Origin: Calliopsis andreniformis | Lineage: Eukaryota; Arthropoda; Insecta; Hymenoptera; Andrenidae | Assembly (NCBI RefSeq): GCF_051401765.1 | Contig: NW_027480467.1 | Span: forward strand, 124,001 to 188,000 | Length of the DNA stretch: 64,000 bases | Reading direction: 5' to 3' | Shown: piece after piece, positions 49,695 to 61,664 of the stretch | Layout of the letters: every line of letters begins with the position of its first letter | Numbering within the stretch: position 1 is the stretch's first letter | The notes under the pieces: model-generated | What the model was told of the DNA's origin: nothing | What the model saw: the letters and a program-made list of their open reading frames with translations, nothing else | The model's database searches: none | Position numbers and translations under genes: made by a program

Positions 49695-50168
49695 TCAATA
49701 GTCAATCCTCAATCCTCAATCCTCAGCCTTCAATCCTCAATACTCAACCTTCAATCCTCAATCCTCAATTCTCAATCCTCAATTCTCAATCCTCAATCGT
49801 CAATCCTCAATCCCCAATCCTCAATCTTCAATCCTCTATCCTCAATCCTCAATCCTCAGTCCTCAATCCTCAATCTTCAATCCTCAAAACTCAATACACA
49901 ATCCTCAGTCTTCAATCCTCAACCCTCAATCCTCAATTCTCAATCCTCAATCCTCAGTCCTCAGTCCTTAAACCTCAATCCTCAACCCTCAGCCCTCATC
50001 CTCAATCCTCAATCCTCAATCCTCAATTCTCAATCCTCAATCCTCAATCCTCAGACCTCAAACATCAATACTCAACCCTCAGTCCTCGTCCTCAATCCAC
50101 AACCCCCAATCCTCAATCCTCAATCTCCAGCCCTCAGTCTTGAACAATCAGGTGACAATCCTCAATCC

Positions 50169-50280
50169 TCAATAGAATATCCTCAATTCACAGTATTCAA
50201 TACTCAATACACAATCTGCAACCTTCAAGCCTCTATCCACAAACATCAATTCTCATCACTCAACCCTCAATACTCAGTCC
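50169..50280 (+). repeat. Chimeric landmark, A3 left flank and A2 core (112 bp)
   Basis: The upstream TGAACAA and TCAGGTG are A3-like, but from column 4 (ACAGTAT) onward it has ACAATCT, GCAACCT and TCAAGCC of A2. The switch inside the landmark marks the right end of the large duplication. Confidence 0.88.
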
Positions 50281-50553
50281 TCAATGTTCAATCCTCAATC
50301 CTCAATCCACAATCCTCAATCGTCTATTTTCAATCCTCAATCCACAGACATCCACCTTCAATCCTCAATGCTCAATCCTCGATCCTCAATCCTCAGTCCT
50401 CAAACCTCAATCCCCAATCTTCAATCCTCAATACTCAATCTTCAATCCTCGATCCTCAATCCTCAGTCCTCAAACCTCAATTCTGAATCCTCAATCCTGA
50501 ATCCTCAATCTCCAGCCCTCAGTCTTGAACCATCAGGTGACAATCCTCAATCC

Positions 50554-50665
50554 TCAATAGAATATCCTCAATTCACAGATTTCAATACTCAATACTCAAT
50601 CTGCAATCTTCAAATCTCTATCCACAAACATCAATACTCATCACTCAACACTCAACACTCAGTCC
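50554..50665 (+). repeat. Landmark A3 (112 bp)
   Basis: TGAACCA upstream and TCAATAC in column 12, the local form also seen at 53923, 54734, 62908 and 63726. Confidence 0.9.
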
Positions 50666-51559
50666 TCAATGTTCAATCCTCAATCCTCAATTCTCAATCT
50701 TCAATCCTCTATACTCAATCTTAAATCCTCAATCCTCAATCCTCAATCTTCAATCCTCAATCCTCAACACTCAATCCTCAACCCTCAATCCTCAATCATC
50801 AATCCTCAATCTTCAATACTCAATCCTCAATCGTCAATCCTCAATCCTCAATCCGCAATCCTCAATCACCAACCCTCAATCTTCAATCCTCAGTACTCAA
50901 TCTTTAATCATCAATCCTCAATCCTCAATCTTCAATCCTCAATCATCAATCCTCAATCCTCAGTCCTCATTCCTCAAACCTCAGTCCTCCATCCTCAATC
51001 TTCAATCCTCAATACTCAATACCCAATCCTCAGTCTTCAATCCTCAATCCTCAATCCCCAATTCTCAATCCTCAATACTCAGTCCTCAGTCCTTAAACCT
51101 CAATCCTCAACCCTCAGCCCTCATCCTCAATCCTCAATCCTCAATCCTCAATCCCCAATCTTCAATCCTCAATACTCAATCTTCAATCCTCGATCCTCAA
51201 TCCTCAGTCCTCAAACCTCAATCCTCAGTCCTCAATCCTCAATCCTCAGTCCTCAATCCTCAATCTTCAATCCTCAATACTCAATACCCAATCCTCAGTC
51301 TTCAATCCTCAATCCTCAATCCCCAATTCTCAATCCTCAATACTCAGTCCTCAGTCCTTAAACCTCAATCCTCAACCCTCAGCCCTCATCCTCAATCCTC
51401 AATCCTCAATCCTCAATCCCCAATCTTCAATCCTCAATACTCAATCTTCAATCCTCAATCCTCAATACTCAGTCCTCAAACCTCAATGCTGAAACCTCAA
51501 TCCTGATTCCTCAATCTTCAGACCTCAGTCCTCAGCAATCAGTTGTCAATTCTCAATCC

Positions 51560-51671
51560 TCAATAGAATATCATCAATTCACAGCTCTCAATACTCAATA
51601 CTCAATCTGCAATCTTTAAATCTCTATCCACAAACACCAATTCTCATCACTCAGCCCTCAACACTCAGTCC
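51560..51671 (+). repeat. Landmark A1 (112 bp)
   Basis: ACAGCTC in column 4, TCAGCCC in column 14 and TCAGTCC in column 16, shared with 61553. Confidence 0.88.
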
Positions 51672-52362
51672 CCAATCTTCAATCATCAACCCTCAATCCT
51701 CAATCCTCAATCCTCAATCCTCAATCTTCAATCCTCAATACTCAATCATCAATCCTCTATCCTCAATCCTCAATCCTCAGTCCTCAACCCTCAATCGTCA
51801 GTCTTCAAACCTCAATACTCAATCTTCATTCCTCAATCCTCAATCCTCAATCCTCAATCCTCATTCTTCAATCCTCAATACCCAATCCTCAATCTTCAAT
51901 ACTCAAGCCTCAATCCTCAATTCTCAATCCTCAATCCTCAGTCCTCAGTCCTCAAACCTCAGTCCTCAACCCTCAGCCATCATTCTCAATCCTCAATCCT
52001 CAATCCTCAATCCTCAATCTTCAATCCTCAATACTCAATCTTCAATCCTCAACCCTCAACACTCAGTCCTCAATGTTCAATCCTCAATCCTCAATCCACA
52101 ATCCCCAATCCTCAATCTTCAACCCTCAACCCTCAATCCTCAATCCTCAATCCTCAATCTTCCATCCTCAATACTCAATCCCCAATCCTCAGTCTTCAAT
52201 CCTCAACCCTCAATCCTCAATTCTCAATCCTCAACCCTCAGTCCTCAGTCCTTAAACCTCAATCCTCAACCCTCAGCCCTCATCCTCAATCCTCAATCCT
52301 CAATCCTCAATCCTCAATCTCCAGCCCTCAGTCTTGAACAATCAGGTGACAATCCTCAATCC

Positions 52363-52474
52363 TCAATAGAATATCCTCAATTCACAGATTTCAATACTAA
52401 ATACTCAATCTGCAATCTTCAGATCTCTATCCACAAACATCAATTCTCATCACTCAACCCTCAACACTCAGTCC
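52363..52474 (+). repeat. Landmark A3 (112 bp)
   Basis: Column 6 is TAAATAC and column 9 TCAGATC. The far upstream extension is missing, as at 30927 and 62370. Confidence 0.87.
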
Positions 52475-53164
52475 CCAATCCTCAATCTTCAATCCTCAAT
52501 CCTCAACCCTCAATCCTCAATCCTCAATATTCAATCCTCAATACTCAATCTTCAGTCCTCAATCCTCAATCCTCAATCCTCGATCTTCATTCCTCAATCC
52601 TCAATCCTCAATCCTCAATCCACATTCTTCAATGCTCAATACCCAATCCTCAATCGTCAATCCTCAATCTTCAATCCTCAATACTCAATTTCTTATCCTC
52701 AATCCTCAATACTCAATCCTCAATCCCCAATCCTCAATCCTCAGTCCTCAATCCCCAATCATCAATCCTCAATCTTCAATCCTCAATACTCAATCTTTAA
52801 TCCTCAGTCCTCAATCCTCAATCTTCAATCCTCAATCCCCAATACCCAATCCTCAATCTTCAATCCTCAGACCTCAATCCTCAATTCTCAATCCTCAATC
52901 CTCTATCCTCAATCCTCTATCCTCAATCCTCAATCCTCAATCCTCAATCATCAATCCCCAATCCTCAATCCTCAATCCTCAATCCTCAATACTAAGTCCT
53001 CAAGCCTCAATCCTCAATATTCAATTGTCAATCCTCAAATCACAAACGTAATCCTCAACCCTCAGTCCTCAATCCTCAATCCTCAATCGTCAATCCTCAA
53101 TCGTCAATCCTCACACCTCAACCTTCAATCCTCAACCCTTAATCCTCAATCCCCAATCCTCAAT

Positions 53165-53276
53165 TCTCGATTCTCAAGAGAAAAACCTCAATTCTCAGTT
53201 TTCAATACTCAATCTTCAATCTTCAATCTTCAAATCTTTGTTCTCAAACATCAATTCTCAACCCTCAATCCTCAAC
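53165..53276 (+). repeat. Decayed A-type landmark
   Basis: Aligned to A, it keeps TCAATTC in column 3, TCAATAC in column 5, TCAAATC, TCAATTC and TCAACCC. Columns 1 and 2 read TCAAGAG and AAAAACC, and column 10 is TTTGTTC. Boundaries are approximate. Confidence 0.65.
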
Positions 53277-53369
53277 CCGCTATACTCAATCCTCAATCCT
53301 CAATCTTCAATCCTGAACCTGCAGCCATCAATCCTCCATCCTCAATCCTCAATCCTCAATCCTCAGATC

Positions 53370-53450
53370 TCAATTCTCAAGAGAATATCCTCAACACTCA
53401 GTTTTCAATACTCAGTCCTGAATACTCAATCCTGAATCTTCAATCCTAAA
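53370..53450 (+). repeat. Decayed partial landmark
   Basis: TCAAGAG then AATATCC, TCAACAC, TCAGTTT and TCAATAC follow the first five columns of A. The rest is replaced by TGAATAC, TGAATCT and TAAATCT units. Boundaries are approximate. Confidence 0.6.
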
Positions 53451-53922
53451 TCTTCAATCCGCAGTCTTCAATCCTCAATCCTCAATCCGCAATCCTCAAT
53501 CATCAATCCTCAATCCTCAAACATCAATCCACAATCCTCAATCCTCAATACTCAATCCTCAATCCTCAATCCTCAATCCTCAATCTTCAATCCCCAATCC
53601 TCAATCCTCAATCTTCAAACATCTATCTTCAATCCTCAATCCTCAATCCTCATTCCTCAATCCTCAATACTAAGTCCTCAATCCTCAATCCTCAAACATC
53701 AATTCTCAACACTCAATCCTCAACACTCAGTCCTCTCTCTTCAGTCCTCCATCCTCAACACTCAATCCTCAACCCTCAATCCCCAATCTTCAATCCTCAA
53801 TACTCAATCTTCAATCCTCGATCCTCAATCCTCAGTCCTCAAACCTCAATTCTGAGTCCTCAATCCTGAATCCTCAATCTCCAGCCCTCAGTCTTGAACC
53901 ATCAGGTGACAATCCTCAATCC

Positions 53923-54034
53923 TCAATAGAATATCCTCAATTCACAGATTTCAATACTCAATACTCAATCTGTGATCTTCAAATCTCTATCCACAAACAT
54001 CAATACCCATCACTCAACACTCAACACTCAGTCC
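53923..54034 (+). repeat. Landmark A3 (112 bp)
   Basis: GTGATCT in column 8 makes a chance ATG-free stretch but leaves phase intact. Column 13 is CCATCAC. Confidence 0.88.
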
Positions 54035-54733
54035 TCAATGTTCAATCCTCAATCCTCAATTCTCAATCTTCAATCCTCTATACTCAATCTTAAATCCTCA
54101 ATCCTCAATCCTCAATCTTCAATCCTCAATCCTCAACACTCAATCCTCAACCCTCAATCCTCAATCATCAATCCTCAATCTTCAATACTCAATCCTCAAT
54201 CCTCAATCCTCAATCCTCAATCCGCAATCCTCAATCACCAACCCTCAATCTTCAATCCTCAGTACTCAATCTTTAATCATCAATCCTCAATCCTCAATCT
54301 TCAATCGTCAATCATCAATCCTCAATCCTCAGTCCTCAATCCTCAATCCTCAGTCCTCAATCCTCAATCATCAATCCTCAATACTCAATACCCAATCCTC
54401 AGTCTTCAATCCTCAATCCTCAATCCCCAATTCTCAATCCTCAATACTCAGTCCTCAGTCCTTAAACCTCAATCCTCAACCCTCAGCCCTCATCCTCAAT
54501 CCTCAATCCTCAATCCTCAATCCCCAATCTTCAATCCTCAATACTCAATCTTCAATCCTCGATCCTCAATCCTCAGTCCTCAAACCTCAATCCCCAATCT
54601 TCAATCCTCAATACTCAATCTTCAATCCTCGATCCTCAATCCTCAGTCCTCAAACCTCAATTCTGAATCCTCAATCCTGAATCCTCAATCTCCAGCCCTC
54701 AGTCTTGAACCATCAGGTGACAATCCTCAATCC

Positions 54734-54845
54734 TCAATAGAATATCCTCAATTCACAGATTTCAATACTCAATACTCAATCTGCAATCTTCAAATCTCTA
54801 TCCACAAACATCAATACTCATCACTCAACACTCAACACTCAGTCC
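54734..54845 (+). repeat. Landmark A3 (112 bp)
   Basis: TGAACCA upstream; partner of 63726 at offset 8992 bp. Confidence 0.9.
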
Positions 54846-55739
54846 TCAATGTTCAATCCTCAATCCTCAATTCTCAATCTTCAATCCTCTATAGTCAATC
54901 TTAAATCCTAAATCCTCAATCCTCAATCTTCAATCCTCAATCCTCAACACTCAATCCTCAACCCTCAATCCTCAATCATCAATCCTCAATCTTCAATACT
55001 CAATCCTCAATCCTCAATCCTCAATCCTCAATCCGCAATCCTCAATCACCAACCCTCAATCTTCAATCCTCAGTACTCAATCTTTAATCATCAATCCTCA
55101 ATCCTCAATCTTCAATCCTCAATCATCAATCCTCAATCCTCAGTCCTCATTCCTCAATCCTCAGTCCTCCATCCTCAATCTTCAATCCTCAATACTCAAT
55201 ACCCAATCCTCAGTCTTCAATCCTCAATCCTCAATCCCCAATTCTCAATCCTCAATACTCAGTCCTCAGTCCTTAAACCTCAATCCTCAACCCTCAGCCC
55301 TCATCCTCAATCCTCAATCCTCAATCCTCAATCCCCAATCTTCAATCCTCAATACTCAATCTTCAATCCTCGATCCTCAATCCTCAGTCCTCAAACCTCA
55401 ATCCTCAGTCCTCAATCCTCAATCCTCAGTCCTCAATCCTCAATCTTCAATCCTCAATACTCAATACCCAATCCTCAGTCTTCAATCCTCAATCCTCAAT
55501 CCCCTATTCTCAATCCTCAATACTCAGTCCTCAGTCCTTAAACCTCAATCCTCAACCCTCAGCCCTCATCCTCAATCCTCAATCCTCAATCCTCAATCCC
55601 CAATCTTCAATCCTCAATACTCAATCTTCAATCCTCGATCCTCAATCCTCAGTCCTCAAACCTCAATTCTGAATCCTCAATCCTGAATCCTCAATCTCCA
55701 ACCCTCAGTCTTGAACAATCAGGTGACAATCCTCAATCC

Positions 55740-55851
55740 TCAATAGAATATCCTCAATTCGCAGATTTCAATACTCAATACTTAATCTGCAATCTTCAAA
55801 TCTCTATCCACAAACATCAATACTCATCACTCAACACTCAACACTCAGTCC
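55740..55851 (+). repeat. Landmark A3 (112 bp)
   Basis: GCAGATT in column 4 as at 23638, with a private TTAATCT in column 7. Confidence 0.9.
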
Positions 55852-57207
55852 TCAATGTTCAATCCTCAATCCTCAATTCTCAATCTTCAATCCTCTATAC
55901 TCAACCTTAAATCCTCAATCCTCAATCCCCAATCTTCAATCCTCAATCCTCAATACTCAATCCTCAACCCTCAATCCTCAATCATCAATCCTCAATCTTC
56001 AATACTCAATCCTCAATCCTCAATCCTCAATCCTCAATCCTCAATCCTCAATCACCAATCCTCAGACCTCAGACATCAATATTCAACACTCAGTCCTCGT
56101 CCTCAATTCACAACACTCAATCCTCAACCCTAAATCTTTAATCATCAATATTCAATCTTCAATCCTCAATCTTTAATCATCAATCCTCAATCCTCAATCT
56201 TCAATCCTCAATCATCAATCCTCAATCCTCAGTCCTCAATCCTCAATCCTCAATCCTCAATCCTCAATCCTCAATCCTCAATCCTCGATTCTCAATTTTC
56301 AATCCTCAATACTCAATCTTAAATCCTCAATCCTCAATCCTCAATCTTCAATCCTCAATCCGCAATACTCAATCCTCAACCGTCAATCCTCAATCCTGAA
56401 TCCTCAATCCTCAATACTCAATCATCAATCCTCAATCTTCAATCCTCAATACTCAATCTTTAATCCTCAATCCACAATCCTCAATCTTCAAGCTTCAATC
56501 CTCAATCCGCAATCCTCAACCCTCAGACCTCATTCTTCAATCCTCAATAACCAATCCTCAATCTTCAATCCTCAATCTTCAATCCTCAATCCTCAATCCT
56601 CAACCTTCAATCCTCAATACTCAATCTTCAATCCTCAGTCCGCAATTCTCAATCCTCAATTCTCAATCCTCAATCGTCAATCCTCAATCCCCAATCCTCA
56701 ATCCTCAATCCTCAATCCTCAATACTCAATCCTCAATCCTCAATCCTCAATCTTCAATCCTCAATACTCAATATTCAGTCCTTAATTCTCAATCCTCAAT
56801 TCTCAATAATCAGACCTCAAACATCAATACTGAACCCTCAGTCCTTGTCCTCAATCCACAACTCTCAAACCTCAATCCTCAATCTTAAATCATCAATATT
56901 CAATATTCAGTCCTCAATCCTCAATCCTCAATTCTCAATCTTCAATCCTCAATACTCAATATTTAATCCTCAATCCTCAATCCTCAATCTTCAATCCTCA
57001 ATCCCCAATACTCAATCCTCAATCCTCAATCCTCAATCATCCATCCTCAATCTTCAATACTCAATCCTCAATCCACAATTCTCAATCCTCAATCCTCAAT
57101 CCTCAATCATCAATCCTCAATCTTCAATCCTCAATACTCAATCTTTAATCCTCAATCCTCAATCCTCAATCTTCAATCTTCAATCCTCAATCCGCAATCC
57201 TCAATGC

Positions 57208-57312
57208 TCAATCCTCAATCCTCAATCCTCAATCCTCAATCCTCAATCCTCAATCCTCAATCCTCAATCCTCAATCCTCAATCCTCAATCCTCAATCCTC
57301 AATCCTCAATCC
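57208..57312 (+). repeat. Longest perfect TCAATCC run seen, 15 units
   Basis: One hundred and five bases without a change, preceded by TCAATGC and ended by TAAATCT. Related loci hold 11 units. Confidence 0.92.
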
Positions 57313-58005
57313 TAAATCTTCAATCCTCAATACTCAATCTTCAATCCTCAATCCTCAATCCTCAATCCTCAGTCCTCATTCTTCAATCCTCAATACCCAA
57401 TCCTCAGTCTTCAATCCTCAAACCTCAATCCTCAACTCTCAATCTTCAATCCTCAATCCTCAATCCTCAATCCTTAATACTCAATCCTCAATCCTCAATC
57501 TTCAATCATCAATATTCAATCTTCAGTCCTCAATCCTCAATCCTCAATCCTCAATCCTCAATCATCAACCCTCAATCTTCAATGCTCAATCCTCAATCGT
57601 CAATCCTCAATCCTCAATCCTCAATCCTCAATCATCAATCCTTAATCTTCAATCCTCAATACTCAATCTTTAATCCTCAATCCTCAATCCTCAATCTTCA
57701 ATCTTCAATCCTCAATCCGCAATCCTCAATCCTTAGTCTTCAATCCTCAATCCTCAATCCTCAATCTTCAATCCTCAATACTCAATTTTCAATCCTCAAT
57801 CCTCAATCCTCTACCCTCAGTCCTCATTCTTCAATCCTCAATAACCAATCCTCAATCTTCAATCCTCAATCCTCAATCCTCAATTCTCAATCCTCAATCC
57901 TCAATCCTCAATCCTCAGTCCTCAAACCTCAATCCTGAAACCTCAATCCTGAATCCTCAATCTTCAGACCTCAGTCCTCAACAATCAGTTGTCAATTCTC
58001 AATCC

Positions 58006-58117
58006 TCAATAGAATATCATCAATTCACAGCTTTCATTACTCAATACTCAATCTGCAATCTTTAAATCTCTATCCACAAACACCAATTCTCATCACTCAA
58101 CCCTCAACACACAGTCC
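58006..58117 (+). repeat. Landmark A1 (112 bp)
   Basis: TCATTAC in column 5 is private to this copy. Confidence 0.9.
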
Positions 58118-58592
58118 CCAATCTTCAATCTTCAATCCTCAATCCTCAATCCTCAATCCTCAATCCTCAATCTTCAATCCTCAATACTCAATCATCGATC
58201 CTCAATCCTCAATCGTCAATCCTCAATCCTCAACCCTCAATCGTCAGTCTTCAAACCTCAATACTCAATCTTCAATCCTCAATCCGAAATCCGAAATCCT
58301 CAATCCTCATTCTTCAATCCTCAATACCCAATCCTCAATTTTCAATACTCAATCCTCAATCCTCAATTCTCAACCCTCAATCCTCAGTCCTCAGTCCTCA
58401 AACCTCAGTCCTCAACCCTCACCCATCATCCTCAATCCTCAATCCTCAATCCTCAATCCTCAATCTTCAATCCCCAATACTCAATCTTCAAACTTCAATC
58501 CTCAGTCCTCAAACCACAATTCTGAATCCTCAATCCTGAATCCTCAATCCTCAGCCCTGAGTCCTCAACAATCAGTCGTCAATCCTGAATCG

Positions 58593-58704
58593 TCAATAGA
58601 ATATCCTCAATTCACAGTATTCAATACTCAATACACAATCTGCAACCTTCAAGCCTCTATCCACAAACATCAATTCTCATCACTCAACCCTCAATACTCA
58701 GTCC
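58593..58704 (+). repeat. Landmark A2 (112 bp)
   Basis: TGAATCG upstream and ACAGTAT in column 4. Matches 15510 at offset 43083 bp. Confidence 0.9.
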
Positions 58705-59046
58705 TCAATGTTCAATCCTCAATCCTCAATCCACAATCCTCAATCGTCTATTTTCAATCCTCAATCCACAGACATCAATCTTCAATCCTCAATGCTCAAT
58801 CCTCAATCCTCAATCCTCAGTCCTCAATCCTCAATCCTCAATCCTCAAACCTCAATCCTCAACCGTCTGTCCTCGTCCTCAATCCTCAACACTCAATCCT
58901 CAATCCTCAATCTTCAATCATCAATACTCAATCTTCAATCCTCAATCTTCAATCCTCAATCCTCAATCCTCAATCCTCAATATTCAAAACACAGCCCTCA
59001 ACCACCAATCCTCAACAGTCAACCATCAATCCTCAATTCTCAATAC

Positions 59047-59438
59047 TCAATAGAGTATCCTGAATTCTCATGGTCCAATACTCAATCCACAATTTTCAAT
59101 AATCAAATCTCAATCCTCAAACATCAATTCTCAACCCTCAATTCTCAACACTCAGTCCTCTCTCTTCAATCCACCATCCTCAACACTCAATCCTCAAGCG
59201 CCAATCCTCAATCCTCAATCCTCAACCCTCAATTCTCTGTCCTCAAACCTCAATCCCGAATCCTCAATCCTGAATCCTCAATCTTCAGCCCTCAGTCCTC
59301 AACAATCAATTGTCAATCCTCAATCATCAATAGAATATCCTCAATTCACAGTTTTCAATAATCAATCCCCATTCTTCAATCTTCAAATCTCAATCCGCAA
59401 ACATCAATTCCCATCACTCAACCCTCAACACTAAGTCC
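59047..59438 (+). repeat. B-C module, 392 bp
   Basis: CCAATAC subtype with CCAATCC after TCAAGCG. TCTGTCC replaces TCAGTCC before C. Confidence 0.92.
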
Positions 59439-59789
59439 TCAATAGTCAATCCTCAATCCTCAATCCTCAACCTTCAATCCTCAATACTCAACCTTCAATC
59501 CTCAATCCTCAATTCTCAATCCTCAATTCTCAATCCTGAATCGTCAATCCTCAATCCCCAATCCTCAATCTTCAATCCTCTATTCTCAATCCTCAATCCT
59601 CAGTCCTCAATCCTCAATCTTCAATCCTCAAAACTCAATACCCAATCCTCAGTCTTCAATCCTCAACCCTCAATCCTCAATTCTCAGTCCTCAATCCTCA
59701 GTCCTCAGTCCTTAAACCTCAATCCACAACCCTCAGCCCTCATCCTCACTCCTCAATCCTCAATCCTCAATTCTCAATCCTCAATCCTC

Positions 59790-61440
59790 AATCCTCAGAC
59801 CTCAAACATCAATACTGAACCCTCAGTCCTCGTCCTCAATCCACAAACCTCAATCCTCAATCCTCAATCTTCAATCATCAATATTCAATCTTCAGTACTC
59901 AATCCTCAATCCTCAATCCTCAATCCTCAATCATCAATCCTCAATCTTCAATACTCAATCCTCAATCCTCCATCCTCAATCCTCAATCCTCAATCCTCAA
60001 TAATCAATCCTCAATCTTCTATCCTCAATAATCAATCTTTAATCCTCAATCCTCAGACCTCAAACATCAATACTCAACCCTCAGTCCTCGTCCTCAATCC
60101 AGAACCCTCAATCCTCAATCCTCCATCTTCAATCATCAATATTCAACCTTCAATCCTCAATACTCAATCTTCAATCCTCAATCCTCAATCCTCAACCCTC
60201 AGTCCTCATTCTTCAATCCTCAATACTCAATCCTCAATCTTCAATCCTCAATCCTCAATCCTCAATTCTCTATCCTCAATCCTCAATCCTCAGACCTCAA
60301 ACATCAATACTCAACCCACAGTCCTCGTCCTCAATCCACAACCCTTAATCCTCAATCCTCCATCTTCAATCATCAATATTCAATCTTCAATCCTCAATCC
60401 TCAATCCTCAATCCTCAATCCTCAATCCTCGGACCTCAAACATGAATACTCAACCCTCAGTCCTCGTCCTCAATCCACAACCCTCAATCCTCAATCCTCA
60501 ATCTTCAATCTTCAATATTCAATCATCAGTCCTCAATCGTCAATCCTCAATCCTCAATCCTCAATCATCAATCCTCAATCTTCAATACTCAATCCTCAAT
60601 CCTCCATCCTCAATCCTCAATCCTCAATCCTCAATAATCAATCCTCAATCTTCAATCCTCAATAATCAATCTTTAATCCTCAATGCTCAATCCTCAATCC
60701 TCAATCCTCAGTCCTCAATCCTCAATCCTCAATCCTCAAACCTCAATCCTCAATCTTCAATGACCAATCCTCAATCTACAATCAGCAGTATTCAATCTTT
60801 AATCCTCAATCCTCAATCCTCAATCTTCAATCCTCAATCGTCAATCCTCAATCCTCTGTCCTCAATCCTCAATCCTCAAACCTCAATCCTCAATCATCAA
60901 TCCCCAATTCTCAATTTTCAACCCTCAATCCTCAATCCTCAATCTTCAATCCTCAATACTCAACCTTCAATCCTCAATCCTCAATCCTCAACCCTCAGTC
61001 CTCATTCCTCAACCCTCAATAACCAATCCTCAATCTTCAATCCTCAATCCTCAATCCTCAATTCTCAACCCTCAATCCTCAGTCCTCAGACCTCAAACAT
61101 CAATACTCAACCCTCAGTCCTCGTTCTCAATCCACAACCCTCAATCCTCAATCCTCAATCTTCAATCATCAATATTCAATCTTCAATCCTCAATCCTCAA
61201 TCCTCAATCCTGAATCCTCAATCCTCAATCCTCGGACCTCAAACATGAATACTCAACCCTCAGTCCTCGTCCTCAATCCACAACCCTCAATCCTCAATCC
61301 TCAATCTTCAATCATCAATATTCAATCTTCAGTCCTCAATCCTCAATACTCAATCCTCAATCCTCAATCCTCAATCCTCAATGTTCAATCCGCAATACCC
61401 AATCCTCAATCTGCAATCCTCAATCCTCAATCCTCAGTCC
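59790..61440 (+). repeat. D-motif domain, no A landmarks
   Basis: D motifs near 59823, 60082, 60318, 60458, 61112 and 61261. It follows 16690-18120 but carries about 224 bp more near 60650-60850. Confidence 0.77.
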
Positions 61441-61552
61441 TCAATCCTCAATCCTCAATACTCAGTCCTCAAACCTCAATGCTGAAACCTCAATCCTGAT
61501 TCCTCAATCTTCAGACCTCAGTCCTCAGCAATCAGTTGTCAATTCTCAATCC

Positions 61553-61664
61553 TCAATAGAATATCATCAATTCACAGCTCTCAATACTCAATACTCAATC
61601 TGCAATCTTTAAATCTCTATCCACAAACACCAATTCTCATCACTCAGCCCTCAACACTCAGTCC
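61553..61664 (+). repeat. Landmark A1 (112 bp)
   Basis: ACAGCTC in column 4; partner of 51560 at offset 9993 bp. Confidence 0.88.

Larger units (their letters stand above)
31501..50192 (+). repeat. About 18.7-kb segmental duplication, copy 2
   Basis: Relative to copy 1 it lacks 446 bp near 32640 and 307 bp near 33725. It carries 553 bp more at 38779-39331 and a few single heptamers. Base differences seen by eye include GCAAACC at 31934, TCAATTA near 45854, TCAGTTG near 46244 and ACAATCC near 49888. Confidence 0.88.
51460..52580 (+). repeat. Dispersed block, copy a (partner 61453-62595)
   Basis: Offset is 9993 bp on the left and 10014 bp by 52073. It holds an A1 and an A3 landmark 803 bp apart. 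Confidence 0.83.
50193..53000 (+). repeat. Mosaic stretch after the large duplication
   Basis: Built from blocks seen elsewhere: 50405-51370 resembles 53770-55520, 51460-52580 resembles 61453-62595, and 52315-52740 resembles the spacer at 30880-31500. No unique sequence was noticed. Confidence 0.75.
53000..53760 (+). repeat. Decayed single-copy heptamer stretch
   Basis: Heptamer phase is still traceable, but units such as ACAAACG, AAAAACC, TTTGTTC and GCTATAC occur nowhere else that I found. A 6-bp TAATCC unit lies at 53049. No duplicate of this stretch was found in the window. From about 53690 the sequence returns to familiar order. Confidence 0.8.
53770..55640 (+). repeat. Local A3 array
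   Basis: Three A3 landmarks at 53923, 54734 and 55740, 811 and 1006 bp apart, with TCGATCC and CCAATCT units between. The first two blocks return at 62760-64000 at an offset near 8.99 kb. Confidence 0.8.
55640..58540 (+). repeat. Dispersed copy of 23.5-26.2 kb
   Basis: A3 at 55740 matches 23638 at offset 32102 bp, and A1 at 58006 matches 25750 at offset 32256 bp. The gain of 154 bp (22 heptamers) lies mostly at 57110-57310. Confidence 0.83.
57915..59438 (+). repeat. Higher-order unit copy 6 (A1-A2-B-C)
   Basis: A1 58006, A2 58593, B 59047 and C 59327 are in canonical order with the A1-to-A2 distance of copy 1 (587 bp). A D domain follows in place of A3. Confidence 0.86.
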
